This document shows positions 54,581 to 64,000 of a stretch of 64,000 nucleotides of DNA, in pieces. The first letter of the stretch is position 1, and every line of letters starts with the position of its first letter. The DNA is from Istiophorus platypterus (lineage: Eukaryota > Chordata > Actinopteri > Istiophoriformes > Istiophoridae). The notes below the pieces were generated by a model that saw only the letters and a list, made by a program, of their open reading frames with translations, was not told where the DNA came from and did not search any database. Location of the stretch: positions 6,550,643 through 6,614,642 of the forward strand of contig CM029116.1 of the NCBI GenBank assembly GCA_016859345.1. The letters are read 5' to 3'. The translations under genes and the position numbers were made by a program.

Positions 54581-54606
54581 CCAGCCCACATTCGAATGTG
54601 GGCTGG
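54581..54606. repeat. 26-base perfect palindrome
   Basis: The sequence is identical to its reverse complement over all 26 bases, centred on ttcgaa. It lies immediately left of a dispersed repeat copy and may be that element's terminus or an insertion hot spot. Confidence 0.9.
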
Positions 54607-54611
54607 GTTAC

Positions 54612-54770
54612 CCTTCGACATTACCTCCACCAATGGGGTTATGTTGTCACCTGTCTATTTGTCGTTTTGTTTGTCGGCAGGAATACACAAGAAGAAATTA
54701 ACTGATGTAAATCAAGTTTGGTGGAGTGAGGGGGCAGGGGTCAGGGAAGAACATTAATTTTTGGGGCATA
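54612..54770 (+). mobile_element. Dispersed repeat, + copy of an inverted pair
   Basis: It shares the order of words attacctccacc ... ggttatgtt ... cctgtctatttgt ... ggcaggaatacacaag ... ttggtggagtgag ... gggtcagggaag ... ttttgggg with the inverted copy at 55,050-55,205. This is a common non-coding teleost repeat type. No coding capacity. Confidence 0.65.
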
Positions 54771-55049
54771 TCTAGTTCATTTACTATGAATTTTGATTTT
54801 TTTTTTTTTTTATTCTAAAGTCAGGTCAGTGTTGTTTGACAATGTCAGATGTCTGCACTCTCTGAGGGCCCTTTATCATTGTTTTATGATTCCTTTGCTC
54901 CCTGCTCATCCTGTAAACAGAATGCCAACAGGCTGTTCTAGGTTAAATTAAATTTGAATATGGCTTCTTAGCATGTTGATTCAGAACAACAATGTTGCCA
55001 AGTCCAAAGATAATTGTCAAAAGATTCAATTTCATAATAAATTATCTTC

Positions 55050-55205
55050 CCCAAAATTTAACGGGCTCTTCCCTGACCCATGTCCACTCCCTCCACCAAC
55101 TTCAGTGCACATAAGTTCAGTAGTTTTTGCTTAATCCTGCTGACAAATAAACCATCAAACAGACACAAGTGAAAACATAAACCTCATAGGTGGCAGTAAT
55201 AACAG
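55050..55205 (-). mobile_element. Dispersed repeat, inverted copy
   Basis: The reverse complement follows the + copy at 54,612-54,770 word for word in order (tttatgtttt, gtcagcaggatta, ttggtggaggga, gggtcagggaaga, ttttgggg). About 280 bases separate the copies. They could be long terminal inverted repeats of one non-autonomous element or two separate insertions. Confidence 0.65.
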
Positions 55206-56205
55206 ATAAAAAGATCATAGTATCTCTACCATAGTACCTCTAATTGTGAGGCAAAAATAATCATCAACGGCTGTTTTCTTTCACATTAGTGGATAAAAAC
55301 AACTTCTTTAGACTTTATTTTGATGTTTCTGGAAAAATTTGGCTCTAAACCAAACTCCATTCATGATTCTGTAAATTTAAATCTTTAGAAACCAGCCATC
55401 CAGAATGATGAAGAGCTCATATGTGGCTCATATAGTATGAGAACCAACATGAACACCGGAAGACATGTGTCACCAGACTGTTTTAGTTTGTTTAGAAGAC
55501 ATCGAAGGATCACACAGTAAATTTACAACTTCCTTATGGAGCTTCATATGGCAAAATAGTCAACAATACGTAAACGTACTATAATCATGGTCTACTCAAT
55601 ACAATTCACCTCAGTGCTTGACAAAAACTACAATAACAGAGCAGTGATTTGGTAGAAAATTATATGATCCAATAACCAATAAATACATGCACAGTATATG
55701 GCTTATTATATTGTATAGAGATACATACACTTAAACTACATAGGTTTAAGTGTTTTAAAAATTTTTTAAGTCAATTTATTCAAAGGAGAATCATAGAAAC
55801 TTTCTCTTTGACTCACTTTGACCAAAATTGTGATAACATGAGCTTCTTTTTTAAAAGAAAGTGCATAGTATGCGACCAAAAAAAAATTTCACTGGGGATG
55901 GCATACTTAAACACAATATGAGCTGGAGCTATAGTCTAATTCCTCAACATGTGTGAAGAGCATGTCCAGTCTAGTCCCTGGGCTGTGGTATCTGTGCAGG
56001 ATGTATGCTGGGAATCCGTCAAAGTGGTGATGAAACCAATGTTTATCACATGCCCACGGCAACTCTTCTGGACTCGGGCAGAAACTGACAGGAATAATAA
56101 AACGGGGGAGCCTGAAAGAATGTGAAAAAGTGACTTCTTGGTTAATTAGGCGTTGGTTTGCTCTACTTTTAAGGCCTGTAGCCTCTTCTGTTTAATGTCC
56201 ATATC

Positions 56206-56215
56206 CTAAAAATAG
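56206..56215 (+). promoter_or_regulatory. MEF2 consensus site
   Basis: CTAAAAATAG matches the MEF2 consensus exactly, inside a non-repetitive stretch about 2 kb upstream of the spart promoter. A chance match is possible. Confidence 0.3.
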
Positions 56216-58159
56216 GCAATTTAATGATCGTTAGTGGCACATTTATACCGAGCTGCAGCCCTAATCACTTCCATGCTCAGACAGAATTGATTTACTGTGA
56301 GGGTTATAAAAAGTCTGATGAACTTGAACCCTTTGCTGTATAAACCTACTCTGATTTTCTCCACCTCCATGTCTCATCAGGTCTCTCCATTTCAGTCAGG
56401 ATTTGGCTCCCTCTGCAGATAAGAGTCCTCATCTATCAGTGCTGCTTTGCACATGGCATATTAATACCAGTATTGATAGATGGTTTATACAAAACTACAA
56501 GCTGAGGAATTACATGACTGTGGAGCTCACAAAGACTATATTAACCGACTGTGGAAGCCATTATGTTAAGAGCTTCATCGAAGCTGAAATGCCTTGCACT
56601 TTTTGTATGTGCCACAATAAAATCGCTGAGATTGCGGGTCACTTTTGATTTTATCAGTTTTTACACACTTGATAGTGGTTGAGTAAAAGTTCAAGGACTT
56701 CCCAGCCGTGCTCTGTTGATGTTGCAATAACAGTAACATTCCAAATGTAAGACAAAAAACTGAATATGATAACAAAATACGAATGTTTACAGTCATTCAA
56801 ACTGCGAAGATCAGATTAGGGTAGATACAATATGAGAAATGTCCAATATTTGTCATTTGGAACCTTCTTATCTTGTTCAGTTTTTTCCCACTACTTTTTT
56901 TTAGTAATTATGTCAGAATTTTACAAAGATTTTCTTTTTCTAAAGAACCATCTTAAAAAAAAAACCCAAACAATTTATCTATTTATCAATTTAACTATTT
57001 AGCATCAAATGTTTAAAAATTAGATCATTATCAAGCAGCCATACTACGGATATCAAATTAAGGGGCATGGTGGGCATTTCCCTCCTCTCTGGAAGGAGGT
57101 TTTTTTTTTGAGCGTATCTTTTGCTTCAGACCCCTGGTATGAATATTTCTCCGCTCCACATCTGGCTGTGGGTGGTCGGTGAACATGGAGAGGTCACATG
57201 TTGCATTAGAGCGGTAACTCTCCGAACACATTAATAAGGTTGGGTTGGGTTTTTTTTCCACATAGAAATCATGTAGGAATAAAACTTTCTCAGCAGCTGG
57301 GTTGTCTTTTGAAATGCGGTTAATACAAATACAGCTTGGTGCATCGCATTCAGCTTTTAACAACAGGGCACCTGGACACCTCAAGGACAATCTTCATGCC
57401 TTTGACTTGTGTGGACCCAGACTCAAATATAAAATGGGAAAAAAAGGCCTTTAAAGCTTAAAAGGAGGTTTTAGGAACGTATTCAGCCTAAAAATGTCAT
57501 TTATAAAAGTTACTGTTGTTTTGAATTTATTATCAGTGGTATTTTGTATACTGTTGAATACATCAAGGAACAATAGTTGCACCCCAACTGCCACTCAAAC
57601 ATTGAGGATTCAACTGGAAACACATCAGCTTTATCACTTATTCCTTTTCCCTTTGTTAAATCGTCTTGTGCTTCTTTGCCGGTTCGGTTTGGTTCAGGTT
57701 TTGGTTCTGATTTTTTTCGTCAGCCGAGCAAATATAGTTTTAAACTTTACTAAGCCTGACAACCAGAGGACAGTTGACACGATGCTGTCCTGGGAATTCT
57801 ATCAGTTTGTTTTCCGATCGCGTTTGTCGGGTCGATGTATTTTGAAAGAACTTAGCGGAAGTGGTGGCACGCCCGCTGTGTTCATTTTAACGGTGACTTG
57901 ACTAATTTCTTGGCTGTAGTACCTCGTTTTGACCACCGGAGGGCAGACATTGGCCCAGGAACAACGCTCTGCTCTGATTAGCATAGCGGTTAGCATTAGC
58001 GAACGCTTTCGTTTGATGGCTTTATTTTAACGTATACGAGTAGTGGTACTATGCTATCACTTCTCATATTGACGCTAAAATTACCAGGATTTGTTGCAGT
58101 TCCCGAGTATTTAAACTAGATGGTAGTAAAAATTGTACTAAATGTTACTCTATTTGTAA

Positions 58160-58584
58160 CGGACGTTTACTGACCCCCAGTGGTCGGAGGGACGAACTGC
58201 GACCCATCCACGATTAGTCAAGCTCACGTCAATGCCGCGAAGGGAGGCTTCCGCGCGCTTCCGGTCGACGCTTTCAAAATAATACTGGAACGTTTCACCG
58301 CGGCGGAGACGCTGTTATGTGACGTTCAGGGGCAAACATCGAAACATCCCGTCACGGTACTTTTGGTTTGACTGATCAGTGTCTGCCGGCGGTGAACCGT
58401 CAGCTGGTCCCCGATCGAAGAGTCTCCCGCCGAAGACGTCCGCCGGTCTAACTCAGCTTCTTGAAGATTCACTTTGTTTTTGTTTGTTTGTTTGTGTTTT
58501 TTTTTTTCCTCGGACGACATCGCGTAACGTTAGCCGCGGGCTAGCTAACCGGCTAATTAAGCCTTCTGGTCGCAGATCGCGCAG
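58160..58584 (+). promoter_or_regulatory. spart: spart CpG-rich promoter and 5' untranslated exon (inferred)
   Basis: The sequence changes abruptly from AT-rich to CpG-rich at about 58,160 and stays so to about 58,860. A cAMP-response half site TGACGT lies at 58,320-58,325. A strong donor (gcgcag|gtaagc) ends a likely non-coding exon at 58,584; a second candidate donor (tacctg|gtaaga) lies at 58,940. The first coding exon starts after a cag at 59,111, five bases before the ATG. A TATA-less CpG promoter fits a housekeeping gene. Confidence 0.55.
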
Positions 58585-58623
58585 GTAAGCGGTGGATACC
58601 GTTAGCTAACCGCGGGGGGGGCG

Positions 58624-58641
58624 GCTAACGCTAACGCTAAC
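58624..58641. repeat. GCTAAC tandem repeat
   Basis: Three perfect six-base units just after the inferred first donor of spart. Such gctaac words recur through this CpG-rich block. Confidence 0.85.
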
Positions 58642-59116
58642 CCACCGTCGCTAATCGCTCCTCGGTGTGAGCGTTAACGACTCGGTCCAGGTCGGTCCGG
58701 TGAATCCGTGGCGTGGGGGACAACGGGAGAAAGTCCCTGTGAACAGGGGACGTGAGCCGTCGCTAGTTTGTTTTTGGCAACTTTTGTTATCGACTCTAGC
58801 CCGTTTTAGCCTGAGTTTAGCGACCTCGTTACGCGCCCACATGAACCAGCGCCCGTAACTTCAGCCGCTCCTGTCGCTGCTTCTGACATTACTAGTTGTT
58901 GATGCTGAGCTTTAACACCGGGGCCGATGTTAAGTACCTGGTAAGACGTGAACTGAATAGTAAACTAGTTAAAGTGTCATTGAGTAATATGCACAATTGT
59001 GTTGTGCATATTTTGTCCATAGGTGATATGTCAGAGTCAACCCATTTTGGATGAATATAGCAAACCGTTAATAAAGTTTGAATGAATAAATAACTGCAAG
59101 CCTCGTTTCAGAGGGG

Positions 59117-62100
59117 ATGGAGAAAGCTAAACAAGATGCATTCGACAATGCCAGACTCCAGGTGATCAAAGACGGCTACGAGAGGGCCTTTGAATGCATC
59201 AACGAAGGACTGACAGTGGACGAAGCTGGAGACAAGGCCCAGGCCCTGGAGCTCTACAAGCGGGGGCGACGGCACCTTCTCAGGGCCATCAGTGTTCCCT
59301 CAAAGGGGGAGGAGTGCGTGGGGAGCTCCTGGGAATCAGCCCGACAGATGCAGCAGAAGATGCAGGAGACGCTGAACAACATCACCACTCGCCTGGCCTT
59401 CCTGGAGACCAGCCCCGACCTCGAGTCCGCGCCTACGACGAGCGCCGCCGGAGTGCCGGGCCCTGGCGCCGCCGGTGCGTCCCCACGATGTCTCTACCCA
59501 AATCTCCCACCCACCAAAGAGAAGCCGGAGAAGCCGGCTCCGCCGAAGCTGCTCCCGGCCAAGGGCCAGGCGGCGGGAGCAGTCGGCGGCGTGCCTGCGT
59601 GCAGCAGCGCGGCTCTGCCTCTTTCGCCCACCAGACAACTTCTGGTCCCGGCAGAACAGCCCCCAGCTTACTCTCCTCAGGCGGCACACGGCCACCTGTC
59701 TATTTCATACGGAACAGAAGCGGGGGAGATGTCGTTGTTTGGGGACGAGTTCTACAGTCGCACATCTAGCTCAACGCCATCCCCTCAGAGTATGGGCGAA
59801 GAGGGAGAGGAGCTGCTGTACATCCCGTACGGCGTGCAGATCTTCTATGTCACGCCTGAAGGTCAAGTGAGTGCCCCGTCATACCCTGGCTACCTGCGGC
59901 TGGTGAGGTTTACTAGTGATCGCTCTGACAGGATGCCCAACCGACCACCGGCATTTCTGCAGGTAAGAAGAAAATAAATATTCTGCCCCGGATGTTTCAG
60001 CACAGTAAAAACACTCTCTACTACAAAGCGTGAAAAGGATCAGATAAGCCGCTCTCATGACCATCTGATGCAATGACTGCTAGTGAAATGTCATCACTGC
60101 TGTGTCATCAGTGCTCTTTAATCTTTCATGTGCCCTTTCACCTGATTTTGTAAGATGTTTGTGTTGCTCATCAAGATTTCTTTGACTGTGAGTCATCGGT
60201 GGGACAAGATAGGCTTGTTAATGATCTCTATCCCTCGCACTGTCCCTTGGCTGACTCAGTGCCCTAATCCCATTGGGTTTATGCACATGATGTCAGGCTC
60301 CTGGGAAGCACCTGATCAGTGTCATTAGTGGCACAGAGTTGGACGAATATGGTACCTCAGTCATCCCCTACTGTCTGCTGTCCTCTTGTCTGTCTGTAGC
60401 AAGTGCAGACAAGTCTAACAAATTAGTAAAGTAAATTCTGCTGCAAATTGCCAACACTGATAAAGCAGAGCTTCATCCAGCTGTACTTTTACTTTGTCTT
60501 CTGTTAAAGATGGAAATTGATAGAGATTTTTTAAAATTTTGCGCAACAGGGAGCTGAGTCTTTATTTTTTTTATTGTTTATTGTTTTTTTTTAGTTTTAG
60601 ATTTTGACCTTCAAACTGTTCAGCAATACTCCGCATTCTGCATCTGTATCACCTGAAAAACGTAACCTGTCTGTTTCTCTTGCCACAAACACACCGGCTG
60701 CACAGATTAGTCTGATTAGTCTGAGAGACTCACCAGACATTTCTTTTTTTCCTGACCTGGTGTAATTTAGTCAATGAAAGTCAGGGACACTCATCAGCCC
60801 ACACTTAGTTAGACTGTTACTTTTTCCCAGTGTCCAATGATAAGGTTAGAAATTACTAGGAGCTATGTAAACACTTCATCTTAGTTTTTTTTTTTTGTTT
60901 TTGTTTTTTTTTTTTTTTTGGTCAAGAGACTTAATCAATACTGTTTCTAAATTATCCAACTCATCCCGTTTTTAGCATTTTTGTGTTTTGTTTTGTTTTT
61001 GTTTTTTTTCCTTTTGGCAATGTTTTGCCCTAATGTCTGTTGAAACAGCCAATGCACTGACACTTGTTGGTCATAAGACTGAAATTTGACTCTTCATTGG
61101 GGAATTTCCCAGGTGCTTTTGCCAGTGGGTGACATCTGTGATTCACATGAATTCAAGTAATTATCTAAATCCTGCTAACACTGTTAGGTCCTATAATCCT
61201 GTTAGACATAGAGCAGTCAGGGGGAGACAGTGCCCTCTGGTTTGTCTTCTTCCAGACAGACGACTGTGTTGCATTAAATTTAATTTTGAAAATGTTTAAA
61301 TTAGCAAAATGTTTTTCCCAGACCTTTTCTTTCCCCTCTTAGATTTGACTGTCATGTAAATTCTCTCATCATTGTACATTTGCTTTATGATAGGGCTAAA
61401 TAGGAAATTTACACACATTCATACGTTTACCTGTTTCTTAGCAGATTTTCCATAGTTCTTTATTTTTCCGAACTTTCTCCTGCTTTTTGACAGGTGTGCG
61501 ACTGGCTCTACCCTCTCATGGCGATGGACTCTCCCGTGTTGCTTTGTAACACTGGTGTGTTTATGTTTCCGGACATGATGGCACCAGCTCCGGGCTATTA
61601 TGTGGGGGTGGTGTTGTCCTCTGAGCTGCCTGCTACGGACAGACAACTGTTCCGGGACCTGCTGTCCCAGATGACAGATCTGAGGGTTCAGGTCAGTGTA
61701 GCTGTGCAGTCAGATCTGCAACAGCACAGCACGAGAAATTGTTCTCTGAAATGTGTTTTTCACATTAAAAAAGTCGCTGAAGAATTGTCAGTCAAGGCTT
61801 TTTTGGCAAATCCTCTTGTACCAGTGGAGGGCAGTGAGAGTTATTTTAAGCAAATGAGACTGTGACTACATATAGCCCTGCAGCTATTGATAGTTACAGG
61901 CATATGAAGGTGGTTGCATCTTCACTTTGTGTACTCTTTAAAAACAGAGATCCCACTTCACCAGTCTGATTGTTCAATAATATTGATACTAGAATGAATG
62001 AGCTAATAAATAATGTTTCCCATAAAGAGGAATCTGAGTGTCTGACTAAATGGATTTGTCCTCACACAAAGATATCTTGCGTTTAAAGTTCTGCATTGAA

Positions 62101-63871
62101 ATGCAGTTGAAAGTGCAAAGTGTTGCAATTGTATGTTTGTGATTTCACAGCTATTTTGTGTTTTCCCAATTGCCCTCCACCCTTTTCCAAGTCAGTCACC
62201 GCAATTGAATTTTGAAAGAACAGGAAACATTGCGAATATTGAATCTTTTCCTCCCATTAATGAGATTGTAGCTGCTGCTCCAGCAACACTTTGAGACTGC
62301 AGACTGAGAAGAGTCCATTGTTTCTCATTGTGTTGCCTGGCATGACACACTCACACCTACTTACTTCTGAGCTGGCACACTTCCACAAGTTACCCCTGCC
62401 TCAGCATTGTGGGGATTTTTAGGCAGACAGATGAGGAGAATTAATCAGTTATAATGCTCTTATCTGCAGCAGCAAGAACAATTAGAGGAGCTGCATCTGA
62501 AAGACAAGTGCCAGTTCAGCCATGGTGGGGATAGCTCGGACTGAGGCCAAACGAGGTCTTTTCTGATGTGTGCAGTCAGACTAGTTATCTTCGCTGATGG
62601 ATGTGATTCCATATCAGCAAGTAGGCACTTTTTGTCTTGTTTTCATTTTTGGTTAAGTAGATGACTTAGGGTTTTCAGTGCAGGAGACTGACATGCACTG
62701 AGACATTGTAAAATGACAGTCTCCTTTGTGACAATAGTGTATTGTAAAGAGAAGCTAAGAATACTGAGAGAAGCCATTGTGCTTTTTCTTTTTTTTTTTT
62801 TTTTTGGAGAAGGGGTGTTAGTTGGAGATTGGGCATCTGAACAGAGATGTGTACAGCTTTGCACAAGTAGGAGACAGGTTGTCGAAAAGATTTTGAATGA
62901 CAAGTAGTTCTTATTTTCAGCCCACATTGTCTTTGTCTTACAGTAGCTAACCAATGTGTCTATATGATCAGGCACCAGATGAAGCTGCGGACACCATTAA
63001 TCTCAGTCAGAAAGTGTCCATCGCTACTCCTGAGGAGAACGCACCAATAGAGGCTGAGGAGGATAAAAATCTGCCCGAGTGGAGTGAAAAGGTAGCAAAT
63101 GGAATCCTGACAGGTGAGGTTACATCGCGTCTTCAAACTTGAATATCCTCTTTGCTTTAGTTTGTTTGTAATTAGTTTAGAAAGACGTTCCTCAGTATAG
63201 ATCAGCAGCATGATAGTGCTGTGTGAACTTTCAGGTGCTTCCTGGTTAAGCTGGGGTCTGGTGAAAGGAGCCGAGTTCACAGGCAAGGCCATTCACAAAG
63301 GGGCGTCTAAACTCAGAGAACACATCACACCAGAGGACAAGCCCACTCAAGTCAGCCCCACAGTTACCAAGGGCCTCCACGTCGCCAAGCAAGCGACGGG
63401 GGGAGCTGTCAAAGTCAGCCAGTTTCTAGGTGACCAAGTCTTCTTCAGTCAGCATGTTTTACTGACCTTGTGTGGCTGTTTGGCAGTGGAGCTCTAACTG
63501 AGTAATGCTGTGTTGCTGCAGTGGACGGGGTTTGCACTGTCGCTGGCTGCGTGGGTCGGGAGTTGGCTCCGCACGTGAAGAAACACGGAGGCAAGCTGAT
63601 CCCAGAGTCCATGAGGAAAGACAAGGATGGGCGTTCCAACATAGATGGAGCCATGGTGGTGGCTGCCAGTGGAGTGCAAGGTAGAGTTTATCCACGCTCT
63701 GTATTCTTTAAGAGGATGTTGTTAACAATAAATGTGCTAAAATGTATTAACATGCTCTGTATGTTGGGTATTAACCCCAGGATTTGCAACCATGTGGACT
63801 GGCCTGGAAGTGGCAGCAAAGAACATTACTACGAGCGTAGCATCCGAGACAGTCACCACTGTAAAACACAA
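59117..63871 (+). CDS. spart: Spartin (SPG20), 5' six coding exons, cut off by window end
   Basis: Cytosolic protein acting in lipid-droplet turnover, endosomal trafficking and cytokinesis; loss causes Troyer syndrome in humans. Exons seen: 59117-59962, 61494-61691, 62972-63113, 63235-63429, 63522-63680, 63781-63871; 543 codons in one consistent frame, then a phase-2 donor (acaa|gtatgt) leading out of the window. Visible: N-terminal MIT domain (about 11-97) that binds ESCRT-III IST1 in the family; a proline-rich linker; PPAY at 182-185, the WW-ligand for Nedd4-type ubiquitin ligases; a ubiquitin-binding-region-like block around 194-213; NRPPAFLQ/VCDWLYP across exon junction 1; and the start of the C-terminal senescence/spartin domain (from about 390). 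Start chosen for its good context (G at -3 and +4) and match to the family N-terminus. Roughly the last 100-130 residues lie beyond 64,000. The acceptor of the third exon (atgatcag) has a weak pyrimidine tract. Confidence 0.95.
59963..61493 (+). other. spart intron after first coding exon (1.5 kb)
   Basis: T-rich intron with several poly-T/G runs (about 60,885-60,920 and 60,985-61,010). No exon or repeat family is recognisable. Confidence 0.75.
61692..62971 (+). other. spart intron 2 of the coding part (1.3 kb)
   Basis: No exon was found here, although human spartin has additional linker residues at this place. A CTCF-like word with one mismatch (ccagtggagggcag) lies near 61,822, and a T-run near 62,790-62,806. 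Confidence 0.7.
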
Positions 63872-64000
63872 GTATGTCTTCCCCTCCTAATATAAACTCC
63901 TTGTCTGGCCACTGTCACTTGCTTGAATATACAGTAATTAGAATTTTTTCTCAAGACTGCTTGCTAGACAGGATGTTGTTGATGTGTATATGTTGCAAAG

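Larger units (their letters stand above)
38915..57900. other. postn-spart intergenic region, no host gene recognised
   Basis: About 19 kb without a recognisable host gene on either strand. It contains a Tc1 relic (about 39.6-40.85 kb), an A/C-rich tandem repeat (46.7 kb), a repeat fragment (44.2-44.35 kb), an inverted pair of repeat copies (54.6-55.2 kb) and several homopolymer runs (G12 at about 50,330; poly-A near 52.6 kb). High-complexity stretches at about 41.6-42.5, 50.6-51.5 and 56.1-56.6 kb are candidates for conserved non-coding elements. In human the interval between the same flanking genes holds several genes; none of them was seen here. Confidence 0.7.

Noticed and set aside
57058..57390. 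110-codon minus-strand frame, could be a divergent gene sharing the spart promoter
   Set aside because: It lies about 1 kb from the promoter without supporting exons or recognisable domain; Lys/Arg-rich end derives from a poly-T run.
57494..57901. 135-codon + strand frame before the spart promoter
   Set aside because: No family resemblance, no splice or start context, hydrophobic low-information composition; it stops just before the CpG-rich promoter. Probably chance.
59336..59695. 119-codon minus-strand frame
   Set aside because: It is antisense to the GC-rich first coding exon of spart and is explained by that exon's composition.
1..64000. CRISPR arrays, operons, prophage or bacterial defence systems
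   Set aside because: Spliced vertebrate genes and fish repeats throughout; no regular spacer-repeat arrays or bacterial gene organisation seen.

Overview
The window is nuclear DNA of a ray-finned (teleost) fish. It is AT-rich and intron-rich, carries fish-type repeats (a decayed Tc1/mariner copy, a LINE-like 3' tail, GATA, GT and TTTA tracts), and holds three vertebrate genes, all on the + strand. Their proteins align well with vertebrate TRPC4, periostin and spartin as I know those families. I cannot name the species.

Layout. Positions 1-11,540 are non-coding sequence upstream of trpc4, with a CTCF-like site near 5,770 and a possible retrotransposon-like remnant at 9.9-10.5 kb. Positions 11,541-21,915 hold trpc4: a GC-rich 5' region, ten coding exons whose sizes sum to an uninterrupted 919-codon frame, one GC-AG intron, and a poly(A) signal. 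Positions 21,916-26,010 are spacer. Positions 26,010-38,910 hold postn (periostin): a TATA box, 22 coding exons giving 778 codons, and a run of small phase-1 cassette-type exons at the 3' end. Its 4-kb second intron carries a decayed minus-strand coding relic of unknown (possibly viral or transposon) origin. Positions 38,911-57,900 are about 19 kb with no recognisable host gene; they contain the Tc1 relic, a pair of inverted interspersed-repeat copies and several high-complexity stretches that could be conserved regulatory DNA. Positions 57,900-64,000 hold a CpG-rich promoter and the first six coding exons of spart (spartin/spg20), which runs off the window end.

How the genes relate. They share no pathway: trpc4 is a cation channel subunit, postn a secreted matrix protein, spart a cytosolic trafficking and lipid-droplet protein. 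The link is synteny. The order and orientation trpc4>postn>spart match human 13q13, but several genes lying between POSTN and SPART in human are absent here, which fits gene loss after the teleost genome duplication. I found no previously undescribed biological system. The best leads are the decayed coding relic in postn intron 2, the trpc4 C-terminus without its PDZ ligand, the GC-AG intron, and perfect or near-perfect palindromes of unknown role.
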